Below, in pieces: positions 8,173-15,534 of a DNA stretch of 47,771 bases. This DNA is from CBDUXP01 sp965371225 [NCBI: uncultured bacterium]. Lineage in GTDB: Bacteria > Abyssobacteria > SURF-5 > CBDUXP01. The position numbers and the translations under genes were made by a program. The number at the start of each line of letters is the position of its first letter. The stretch's first letter is position 1. Below the pieces are notes generated by a model. It saw nothing but the letters and a program-made list of their open reading frames with translations, was not told the origin of the DNA and searched no databases. The stretch spans positions 1 through 47,771 of the forward strand of contig CBDUXP010000027.1 of assembly GCA_965371225.1 (NCBI GenBank), given 5' to 3'.

Positions 8173-9653
8173 GCGGCGACCTCGTCCGCGAGCGGTGGCA
8201 CCCGGCTGCGATGCTCCGTGAGGCGTTCAAACGCGGCACCCACGCGAAAGAGGGTGGTTTCCGCCCAGGGCCGGCCGATGATCTGCATCCCCACTGGCAA
8301 CTGATCTTGCGTGAACCCGCAGGGCACGCTCATGCCCGGATTGCCCGCGAGATTCAGCCCCAGCGTGCAAATGTCCGCCAGGTACATTTGCAGGGGATCG
8401 TCCGTGCGCTCCCCAATGGCGAACGGCGGCACGGGGGACGTCGGGCCGATCAACACGTCGCATTCTTCTAGCGCCGCATCGTACTCGCGTTTGATCAGGG
8501 CGCGGGCCTGCTGGGCCTTCTTGTAGTACGCGTCGTAATATCCGGCGCTGAGCGCGTACGTGCCGATCATGATCCGGCGCTGCACCTCGGGGCCGAACCC
8601 TTCGCTGCGCGACCGGCGGTACAGCGCGAGCAAGTCCGATCCCGTCTCGACACGGCGGCCATATCGGACGCCGTCGAAGCGCGCAAGGTTCGAACTCGCC
8701 TCGGCAGGCGCGATCACGTAATAGGCGGCCACCACGTGGGCGGTGCCCGGCAACGACACGTCGCGCACCTGGGCGCCCTCGGCCTCCAGCGTGGCGAGAG
8801 CGGTCCGCACGGCCGCCTCCACCTGGGGGTCCGTCCCGGGACCGAAGAATTCTTTCGGGATGCCGATGGTCAGGCCCGCGACCCCGCGGTCCGCTTCGCT
8901 CAGCAACTCTTCGACCGGGCGGTTCACCGACGTGGAATCGCGCGGGTCGTGCCCCGCGATGACCTGAAGGAGGGAGGCCGCATCGCGCACGTCCCGCGCG
9001 ATTGGGCCGATCTGATCGAGGGAGCTGCCGAAGGCCACGAGCCCGAAGCGGGAGACCCGCCCGTAGGTGGGCTTTACGCCCACGACGCCGCAGAAAGCGG
9101 CGGGCTGGCGAATGGACCCGCCGGTGTCCGAGCCCAGCGCGGCCACGCATTGTCCCGCCGCGACGGCTGCGGCCGAGCCGCCGCTCGACCCGCCGGGCAC
9201 CCGGTCCATGGCCCAGGGATTCCGGGTGGGACCGTGAGCGGAATGTTCGCATGACGATCCCATGGCGAACTCGTCCAGGTTCGTCTTGCCGACGATCACG
9301 GCACCGGCGTCGATCAACTGCTGGACGGCAGTGGCGGTGTAGGGCGCGGTGTATCCGTCCAGAATTCGGCTGGCGCACGTGGTGGGGGTGTCGAGGAGAT
9401 TGAGATTGTCCTTCAGGGCGATCGGGATGCCGTCCCAGGGTCCACGGGGCGCGCCGGCCCGGTACCGCTCATCCGCCGCCCCGGCTGCCGCGCGCGCGGC
9501 GTCGGCCCGCACGTGGAGAAAGGCGTGGATGCGTTCATCCGTGGCCTCGATGCGGCGGAGCGCGTCTTCCACCAACGCCGTGGCGGTGAGCGTCCCCGTA
9601 CAGAGCGCCTGGTGGTGCTCGTGCGCTGGCGTGAAGCTCAGAGGCGGAGGCAA
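8169..9653 (-). CDS. gatA: Asp-tRNA(Asn)/Glu-tRNA(Gln) amidotransferase subunit A
   Basis: This amidase-signature enzyme hydrolyses glutamine and channels ammonia to GatB. The Ser-cisSer-Lys triad is visible as Lys81 (PIALKDN), Ser156 (GGSSGGSAA) and Ser180 (DTGGSIRQPA). The spacing is the same as in Staphylococcus aureus GatA, shifted by two. The 494-residue length is normal. The longest start is a TTG at 9651-9653 with no obvious ribosome site, 9 bases after the gatC stop. Because the first 25 residues are needed by the family's N-terminal helix, no later ATG is acceptable. Translation probably depends on coupling to gatC. Confidence 0.96.
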   Translation of the reverse strand: MPPPLSFTPAHEHHQALCTGTLTATALVEDALRRIEATDERIHAFLHVRADAARAAAGAADERYRAGAPRGPWDGIPIALKDNLNLLDTPTTCASRILDGYTAPYTATAVQQLIDAGAVIVGKTNLDEFAMGSSCEHSAHGPTRNPWAMDRVPGGSSGGSAAAVAAGQCVAALGSDTGGSIRQPAAFCGVVGVKPTYGRVSRFGLVAFGSSLDQIGPIARDVRDAASLLQVIAGHDPRDSTSVNRPVEELLSEADRGVAGLTIGIPKEFFGPGTDPQVEAAVRTALATLEAEGAQVRDVSLPGTAHVVAAYYVIAPAEASSNLARFDGVRYGRRVETGSDLLALYRRSRSEGFGPEVQRRIMIGTYALSAGYYDAYYKKAQQARALIKREYDAALEECDVLIGPTSPVPPFAIGERTDDPLQMYLADICTLGLNLAGNPGMSVPCGFTQDQLPVGMQIIGRPWAETTLFRVGAAFERLTEHRSRVPPLADEVAA

Positions 9654-9662
9654 GGGCCGCGG

Positions 9663-9950
9663 TTACTCGATGACGGGCGGCACCGCGACGAACCGGCCGA
9701 CCCGCCGGGGCGCGATGTCGAGCAGCGCGTCGCTGAGGCCGGAGGGCCCGGCCTGGTCCTCGCGCAGGGGGGCGTCGGGCGCGAACGGGTGCGCCAAGGG
9801 CGGCACGTCGGTGGTGTCCAGGTGCTGCAGCGTATCCACGTGGTCGAGAATCGCGTTTAGTTCCGATTGGATGCGTGCCAGCGCCGGCTCATCGAACTCC
9901 AACCGTGCCAGGGCGGCGACGTGCTCAACATCGGCGCGTGTCACGGCCAT
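9663..9950 (-). CDS. gatC: Asp-tRNA(Asn)/Glu-tRNA(Gln) amidotransferase subunit C
   Basis: This 95-residue protein has the GatC pattern: VTRADVEHVAALARLEFDE at the start, a second helix with LNAILDHVDTLQHLDT, then the extended belt (VPPLAHP, LREDQ) and a C-terminal GRFVAVPPVIE. GatC wraps around GatA and GatB and stabilises the complex. The reading frame is open far upstream into waaA, but the ATG at 9948-9950 has AGGGGG seven bases before it and gives the family length exactly. It is the first gene of gatCAB-rsfS. Confidence 0.96.
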   Translation of the reverse strand: MAVTRADVEHVAALARLEFDEPALARIQSELNAILDHVDTLQHLDTTDVPPLAHPFAPDAPLREDQAGPSGLSDALLDIAPRRVGRFVAVPPVIE

Positions 9951-9992
9951 GGACGAACCCCCTACCAGCGCGCAGGCGCGCGAGACAGCAAT

Positions 9993-10010
9993 GCTCCGGC
10001 GGACCGGAGC
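9993..10010 (-). terminator. GC-rich hairpin between waaA and gatC
   Basis: A perfect 7-bp stem (GCTCCGG / CCGGAGC) with a 4-base loop lies 23 bases after the waaA stop codon in the minus direction. There is no run of T after it, so it may be a weak terminator or an mRNA-protecting hairpin. Confidence 0.4.
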
Positions 10011-10033
10011 GGGGCTGATGGTAGCACAGGGGG

Positions 10034-11323
10034 TTAGGGCTCGCAAGCCGTCGCCTGCGGCCAGATCTGCTCGATCAGGGTCACCAGGCGGGCGGCGACC
10101 CCCCGGTTGGCCTCCAGCAGGGCGCGCCCATTTGCAATCAGGCTGGCCCGGCGGCCGGGGTCGTCCAGAAGCGCGTGCACGGCTTCGGTCAGCTGCTGCG
10201 GGTGCGTGCACACCACGGCGTCGGCCGCCCGGGCGGCTTCGACGACCCGCCGGATGTGCTGCGTGTGCGGCCCCACGAGCGTCGGCGCCCCGGCCGCGAG
10301 GGGCTCCAGCACGTTGTGCCCGCCCACCGGGGCGAAGGTGCCGCCCATCACCGCGACGGTGGCGGCCGGATACGTGGCGGTCAGCGTCCCCACGGCATCG
10401 ACTACCAGCACATCCCAATCGCCCGTGGGGCCGGCCGAGTGGCGCCGTAGTGTCACGCCCGGACCGCTCGCTTCTACCGCCGCCGCGTCGAACCGCTCTG
10501 GGTGACGGGGGACGACGACGAGGCGCAACCGCGGCCACGCCGCGCGCAACTCGTGCCACACCCGGGCCGCCAGGCGCTCTTCGGACGCGTGCGTGCTTCC
10601 CCAGACCAGGAGCGGTTCTTCCGCCGGGACCCCCCACGTGGCACGCCAGCGGGCGCCGGCATCCGGGGTGGCCGGAGAGACGCCCTCCCACTTTAGATCC
10701 CCCAGGACCTGGACGCAATCGGCCGGCGCGCCCAGGGTCTGGATGCGCTGCGCATCCTCGGCCGTTTGCATCGCGAAGGTGGCGCCCGCGCCCAGGACGG
10801 CACGCCACACCGGGCCCAGGACCCCGGTGCCGCGCAGGGTGCGCGCACTGATCCGGCCGCTGACGACGCAGAGGGGGAGTTGCCGGCGGGCGCAGGCCCA
10901 GAAGAAATTCGGCCACAGTTCCGTCTCAAGCAGGGCGACACATCCGGGGCGCCAGTACTCGAGCAGCGCGTTGACGGCCGGCGGCGTGTCGAGCGGAAAA
11001 GGCGTCACGCTCGCGTGCGGGTAGAGGCTGCGGGCGGCGTCCAGGCCGGTGGCGGTGCTGCTGCTGATGAGGATGGGGCAGGCGGGATGCGCGGTGTGCC
11101 ATGCCTGGACCAGCGGTTGCAAGGTGCGCACTTCGCCCAGGCTAACGCCGTGGAGCCAGAGGGGGGGGCGGCTCGGTGGGGGGGGGAGCCCGCGGGTCCG
11201 CCCGAGCCGGTGCGGCAGGGCCTCCCGGAACCGGGCGTGCCGCCACCGGGCCCAGAGGTACAGGCCCGGGGCGGTGGGAAGGGCCAGGGCGTGGAGGGCG
11301 GTGTTATAGAGGAAGGGGATCAC
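10034..11323 (-). CDS. waaA: 3-deoxy-D-manno-octulosonic acid (Kdo) transferase
   Basis: WaaA (KdtA) adds Kdo sugars to lipid A precursor at the inner membrane, so the cell should make lipopolysaccharide. The protein has the N-terminal membrane-associated helix (YNTALHALALPTAPGLYLW) and LWLHGVSLGEVRTLQPL. It also has the ALLETELWPNFFW box, SGRISARTLRGTG, STHASEERLAARVW and PRHPERF, and the donor-site stretch GGTFAPVGGHNVLEPLAAG. The frame can be extended to an ATG at 11386, but that adds 21 residues encoded across a strong hairpin that belongs to the preceding secretin gene. The GTG at 11321-11323 gives a typical WaaA N-terminus and 429 residues. Neither start has a convincing ribosome site. 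Confidence 0.93.
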   Translation of the reverse strand: MIPFLYNTALHALALPTAPGLYLWARWRHARFREALPHRLGRTRGLPPPPSRPPLWLHGVSLGEVRTLQPLVQAWHTAHPACPILISSSTATGLDAARSLYPHASVTPFPLDTPPAVNALLEYWRPGCVALLETELWPNFFWACARRQLPLCVVSGRISARTLRGTGVLGPVWRAVLGAGATFAMQTAEDAQRIQTLGAPADCVQVLGDLKWEGVSPATPDAGARWRATWGVPAEEPLLVWGSTHASEERLAARVWHELRAAWPRLRLVVVPRHPERFDAAAVEASGPGVTLRRHSAGPTGDWDVLVVDAVGTLTATYPAATVAVMGGTFAPVGGHNVLEPLAAGAPTLVGPHTQHIRRVVEAARAADAVVCTHPQQLTEAVHALLDDPGRRASLIANGRALLEANRGVAARLVTLIEQIWPQATACEP

Positions 11324-11344
11324 GCCGGGGAGGGGGCCGGAAAC

Positions 11345-11384
11345 GCCACGGCGCCCGAAGGCTCTCACCCCCGGGCGCCGTGGC
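11345..11384 (-). terminator. Strong hairpin after the secretin gene
   Basis: A perfect 13-bp inverted repeat (GCCACGGCGCCCG and its complement) with a 14-base loop begins 17 bases after the secretin stop codon in the minus direction. CGTTTCC follows it, a poor T tract. It probably ends the pilus/secretin transcript, leaving waaA to its own promoter or to read-through. Confidence 0.65.
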
Positions 11385-11401
11385 ATCCCCGCGGTTCGAA
11401 C

Positions 11402-13891
11402 CTACTTGAGCCGTACGTAGGACAGGCCCGCTTCGGATATGACGTTGCACTTGATGAAGATCAGGAGCTGGTTCCGCCTGACGAATTCCCCGGTGGACCG
11501 GAAGAAATTCCCTATGAAGGGGAGGTCGCGGAAGAAGGGCACGCTGCGCTCTTGGAATTGCACTTCATTATCCACTAGACCACCCAGGACCAGCGTGTCG
11601 CCGTCGCGCACCGTCACGTTCGTGTACAACGCTTGGCGGAAGACTTCGATCAGGGTGATGTCGATCGTCTGGACCTCCGAATTCCCCTCGGTGTCGAACA
11701 CCACGAAGGGGAACGCGAAGGTACTCCCGTCCCCCAGACTGGAGACGTCCGGCAATAACACGAGACGGATGGTGTCGTCGTCCAGCACCAGGGGCGTGAC
11801 GGTCATGGTCACGCCGGTAGCAATAGCCGTGAAGCTGGGGTCGATCTCCGGAATGACCACCGGGTCCGCATCGGACCCCGGCGGCGGTTGCACGATCGTG
11901 GTAGTGGTGGTCACATCCGTCAGGAACGTGTTGGTCCGAATGTCCTGGATGACCGCCGGCTTCCCGCTCAGCGTGGTGATGCGCGGCGCCGACACGATCT
12001 CCGTGTTGTCGAGTTGGGTCAACAGATCGACCGCCGCTTGGGCGACCTCCCCGTCATCGTTCTCGAACGCTACGCGGAAGGATTTCCCGAATTCGGATTG
12101 GAACGGACCGTCAACGAACAGTCCGCCCAGATCCAGAAACGGGCCGCCAATCAACGCGGTCCCGACGGAGCCGGCAGCGCCGAACAAGGTATTGCCCGAC
12201 CCCAGGAAATCCGTGCGGGTGAGGTTGATCACACTCAGGTCGGTGTCGACGCGCTGAATATCCTGCATCCCGACTTGCAGGAACCGGGATTCGATCACCA
12301 CTTGCTTCGTCGGCTTGTCGAGGTGTTCCAACATGCGCTCGATCATCGTCAAATTGCTGGGAGTGTTCTTCGCAATGAGCGTGTGCGTTTGTGGGTCGTA
12401 TTCCAATCGGGAGAGGACCTCGCGTCCTGCCGAGTCCCATTTCCGCTCGCGCACAACGTTCTCCGCCTCGATGAGGGTCGACTGGGTGCGGATGCGGTTC
12501 CAACCTCCGACGACCGTGTCTTGCGCTCGCGCGGCCGCCTGCCCTTCGCCCTGCGCCCCGGCCTCGACCACTTCGGGTACGAAATTGCGGATGAGGGACA
12601 TCAGTCGGGCGATGCTGTAATTGATTGGTTCGTCCGGACTGTCCCGCACCTCATCGGCGTCGATCTCGTCCAGCGCACTGATCAGCTCGCCCTCGGCCGC
12701 AATGACCACTTCCACATTTTCACCCGCGGATTCACTCACTTCCGCTGGCTGGGCCGCGAGTTTCGGCAAGGAAATACGCGCGGTATCGCGCAACCGGTAA
12801 TATCGGATTTCCAACTGCTCGAAGGAGGAGGCCCGAAGGACGTCCGGTGTGGAGATGTACAGGAAATCGCGCTCGACCGAAAAGTCGAGGCCGTGCTGGC
12901 GGAGCATGCCCTTGAGGGCCGACTCCAACGGCAGTTCGTTGACAAAGATGGTCACCTTGATCTGTTTCTCGGCCTCCTCATCATCGGGGTCGACTTCGCC
13001 GAGTTCCTCGAATACCTCTTCTTGCACGAGGAAGTTGATCCCTGTCACCTCGGACAGGAAGCGCAGAACGGCCCGGAGGTCCGTCTCTTCAAAGTCGAGG
13101 GAGACCGGATTGCGCAGCTCGGCCATAATCGCGCCGCGGACACCCTCCTCCTTGGCCGCGAGGGGGGTCGGCCGATCAGTGAGATCCCGGAAGCGCAGCC
13201 CGGCACCGGTCATATCCGGAAAGGGCAACACCCGGGTCCGTTCCAGCTCCATGCGGATGCGTTGCAGGGAATCATCGAGATCGTCCTCGAGCTGGGCTTC
13301 CTCCTCGCGGTACTTTTGCGAGCGGCCTTCATTGAGGAGGTCGGTCACGATCGGGTTGAACGGGGCGAGGGTGCGGGCGCGCTCCCACGCTTCCACCGCC
13401 CCGACCGTGTCGCCCCGGGCAAACCGCCGGCTCCCCTCTTCGATCAGCCGATCGACTTGGGCCTCGCGGGCCGAGGCAATGAGGGCGCTCGCGACTCGGT
13501 TATCGGGATCCAGTGCCAGTGCCGCCTCCCATTCCGCGATGGCGCGGGCGTAGTCCCCGGCGTCAAAGGCCGCCCCCCCGAGGTTGATATGCCGGGTAAT
13601 GGCGGTCCGGCTGTCATCCATGGTGCCGCGCTGCTGTAGCAGCGCCCGGTTGGCCTCGATGATCCCCTGCTTGGCGCGGTCACAGTCCGGCGCCGCGAGG
13701 ATCGCCCGATTGAACTCACTGATGGCCTCGCGGTACCGCCCGGCTGCCACTTGCGTGTCGGCGGCGGATAAGTGCGCCGCCGCGGCCGGTTGGCTACACG
13801 ATTGCGCGGCGCTTGGATGCACGCCAACGCTTCCGCTCACCACCAAGGTGATGCCCATCCCCCAAAATCCCCGTTGTACTGCCTGCCACAT
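11402..13891 (-). CDS. TPR-bearing PilQ/GspD-like secretin (Amuc_1098 type)
   Basis: An outer-membrane secretin of 829 residues. A signal peptide comes first. TPR-like repeats (about 30-190: AAGRYREAISEFNRAILAAP, AFDAGDYARAIAEWEAALAL) follow, then a charged linker. N-domains come next (LDFEETDLRAVLRFLSEVTG; VTIFVNELPLESALKGMLRQHGLDF; an NolW-like LIAKNTPSNLTMIERMLEHLD). The pore-forming domain carries the family ending PFFRDLPFIGNFFRSTGEFV...LLIFI at about 788-822. Its frame extends to 13963, but the ATG at 13889-13891 has GGGAGG at good distance and begins the signal peptide. The TPR-plus-secretin layout and the preceding PilM/PilO-type genes match, from memory, the Amuc_1098 family of PVC bacteria. 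It should be the exit channel for the pseudopilus system encoded upstream. Confidence 0.9.
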   Translation of the reverse strand: MWQAVQRGFWGMGITLVVSGSVGVHPSAAQSCSQPAAAAHLSAADTQVAAGRYREAISEFNRAILAAPDCDRAKQGIIEANRALLQQRGTMDDSRTAITRHINLGGAAFDAGDYARAIAEWEAALALDPDNRVASALIASAREAQVDRLIEEGSRRFARGDTVGAVEAWERARTLAPFNPIVTDLLNEGRSQKYREEEAQLEDDLDDSLQRIRMELERTRVLPFPDMTGAGLRFRDLTDRPTPLAAKEEGVRGAIMAELRNPVSLDFEETDLRAVLRFLSEVTGINFLVQEEVFEELGEVDPDDEEAEKQIKVTIFVNELPLESALKGMLRQHGLDFSVERDFLYISTPDVLRASSFEQLEIRYYRLRDTARISLPKLAAQPAEVSESAGENVEVVIAAEGELISALDEIDADEVRDSPDEPINYSIARLMSLIRNFVPEVVEAGAQGEGQAAARAQDTVVGGWNRIRTQSTLIEAENVVRERKWDSAGREVLSRLEYDPQTHTLIAKNTPSNLTMIERMLEHLDKPTKQVVIESRFLQVGMQDIQRVDTDLSVINLTRTDFLGSGNTLFGAAGSVGTALIGGPFLDLGGLFVDGPFQSEFGKSFRVAFENDDGEVAQAAVDLLTQLDNTEIVSAPRITTLSGKPAVIQDIRTNTFLTDVTTTTTIVQPPPGSDADPVVIPEIDPSFTAIATGVTMTVTPLVLDDDTIRLVLLPDVSSLGDGSTFAFPFVVFDTEGNSEVQTIDITLIEVFRQALYTNVTVRDGDTLVLGGLVDNEVQFQERSVPFFRDLPFIGNFFRSTGEFVRRNQLLIFIKCNVISEAGLSYVRLK

Positions 13892-13931
13892 GGGGCACCC
13901 TCCCGACCGCCAGGTTACCGCCTGGCGGTCC

Positions 13932-14468
13932 CTACTCTTGACAAATTTCGCGGACCTCGTCATCGAGCCGCCGTAACACCTCTACACATTGCCGGGTCTT
14001 GTCAATCCGTACCAATTCATACTGATTGTTCGCAAAGGAACCGTTTTCCCGCGCGATATAGGCTCGGTTATCGACCAGCAGTTGGGCGATCCAGACCCCG
14101 CCCGGCGTCGGCTGATTGACGCGCCTGAGTCGAATATCGGGCCATGCTTCATCCTGGGGTTCATCATCCGTGAGACCCATGCCGCCGACGCTGGGCCGAA
14201 AGGGGCTGCGCCGCCGATCCATCAGGCCGCTGACTTCGTTCCACGATTCGGGATTTTGCAGCGCGGCCGGCGGATACTCCCGCAGCTTCCGTGGGGGGTT
14301 CTTGGGCTCAAGGATTGTGGTGTCCCGATCCCTGTCCGGATCGTCCTCCCCGTTTGGGCCTAACTGCGTCAAGCCGGCCAAACTGGCGCACAGCAGGATC
14401 ATGACCGCGAGCAGCGCTTTCTCACGATGGACCAGGACCAACCGGCCAAAAGCCAGGAGCGCATTCAA
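13932..14468 (-). CDS. Inner-membrane protein in PilP position of pilus operon
   Basis: The protein has 178 residues: one N-terminal membrane helix (about 18-36, ALLAVMILLCASLAGLT), a polar linker rich in Asp, Pro and Arg, and a small periplasmic domain. That domain ends IAQLLVDNRAYIARENGSFANNQYELVRIDKTRQCVEVLRRLDDEV. This looks like a short beta barrel similar in outline to PilP or GspC, but I cannot show homology. It lies 28 bases after the PilO-like gene and 40 before the secretin start. In type IV pilus operons that slot holds PilP, which links the inner-membrane complex to the secretin; in Akkermansia it corresponds to Amuc_1099. The role is therefore inferred mainly from position. Confidence 0.65.
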   Translation of the reverse strand: MNALLAFGRLVLVHREKALLAVMILLCASLAGLTQLGPNGEDDPDRDRDTTILEPKNPPRKLREYPPAALQNPESWNEVSGLMDRRRSPFRPSVGGMGLTDDEPQDEAWPDIRLRRVNQPTPGGVWIAQLLVDNRAYIARENGSFANNQYELVRIDKTRQCVEVLRRLDDEVREICQE

Positions 14469-14496
14469 CGGCTACCGTCCGACCGCCGCCTGCGGC

Positions 14497-15519
14497 TTAC
14501 CAGAACTTCCACCACGGCTTCTTCTCCCCGAACATCGCCTTGTCCGCGTCCGGGTCCTCCAACTGACCCACGATGTGCATCCAGGCGCTGTTCGCTCTCC
14601 GCTCTTGAGCCTCACGCCGCGCCTCGGCGTTTGCGCGCGCCTGCTCGCGCCGCCCGGTGCTAGCCTGCGCTTGCGTCTGACTGCGGATGGTCGAGATCGT
14701 GGCGGTCAACTCCATCTCATCCATATCTTCGAAGTCGCCCGCCGACCGGCTAAAGTACCGGTTGCCACGATTCTTGGTCATGGGTTCGAGTTCCAGATTC
14801 TCGAAGTAGTAGTACGCTTGCCGCTCCCGCATCAGGTACGAGAGGCGTACGAGGCTCTCCGTCGATACTTCTGCCGTCACCTCGTACGATAGGACCCACA
14901 GCTCATTGCTGCGGACCGCCTTGGCTACGTCCAACTCCCGCAGGGCGAAAATCTCGGCGTCCAAAAGCAGATAGCAGAGTTCCTCTGCGGCTAAAAGGGA
15001 GGCCATCTTTTTGTTTGCCTGCTCCACCACGACGGTAGGGTTGCGCTTATCTGCCCTCCCCACGGACAAGGTGGTGGTGAATTCCACTGCGCGCGCGAGG
15101 GGGACGCGCTTGTTCCGGTACGCGTCATCCACACGCTCCTCGACTGCCTCGGCCGTGGTATCCAGGTGGTCCTGGTACCGCCAGACCAACTGGTCCACGT
15201 CTTCCGTGAACATGGCCTCCGGGAACAAGTGCGTGGGCAGCTTGGCGTCGGAGATCTTGGCGAGCGATCGCACGGCCGTCTCCAGCACGTTGACCTCCTG
15301 GGCGAGCAGCGTAATCTCCGTCTGGGGGTCCATGCTGTAACCGAAATGCTTTATGGTCGATTCCCAGCGCGCCTCCGCGCCATCCAACTCTCGTTGCAGA
15401 CGCCGCCGGGCCTTGAGTTGCGGGGCCAGAATGGTCAGGTACACCACCAGGAGCGTGCCGAGGACCGCGGTAACCACGACGAGGCTGGCGATGACGCGGG
15501 GCGAGAGACGAGGGGCCAT
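14497..15519 (-). CDS. PilO-like / Amuc_1100-like inner-membrane pilus protein
   Basis: This 340-residue bitopic protein has a membrane helix at about 10-31 and a periplasmic coiled coil (KARRRLQRELDGAEARWES). A mixed alpha/beta domain follows; its final strands (YYYFENLELEPMTKN...DEMELTATISTI) resemble the ferredoxin-like ending of PilO and of Akkermansia Amuc_1100. A basic, Gln/Arg-rich tail ends in a Trp cluster (KKPWWKFW). The ribosome site GGGAGGAA precedes the ATG. It lies between the PilM-PilN fusion and the PilP-position gene, so it is expected to form the inner-membrane alignment complex. The Trp/Lys tail is unusual for PilO and may contact a partner or the membrane. Confidence 0.75.
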   Translation of the reverse strand: MAPRLSPRVIASLVVVTAVLGTLLVVYLTILAPQLKARRRLQRELDGAEARWESTIKHFGYSMDPQTEITLLAQEVNVLETAVRSLAKISDAKLPTHLFPEAMFTEDVDQLVWRYQDHLDTTAEAVEERVDDAYRNKRVPLARAVEFTTTLSVGRADKRNPTVVVEQANKKMASLLAAEELCYLLLDAEIFALRELDVAKAVRSNELWVLSYEVTAEVSTESLVRLSYLMRERQAYYYFENLELEPMTKNRGNRYFSRSAGDFEDMDEMELTATISTIRSQTQAQASTGRREQARANAEARREAQERRANSAWMHIVGQLEDPDADKAMFGEKKPWWKFW

Positions 15520-15534
15520 GGGGTTCCTCCCGGG

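Noticed and set aside
11888-13639. Plus-strand frame of 583 codons opposite the secretin
   Set aside because: The minus strand has clear TPR and secretin motifs over the same bases; the plus-strand product resembles nothing.
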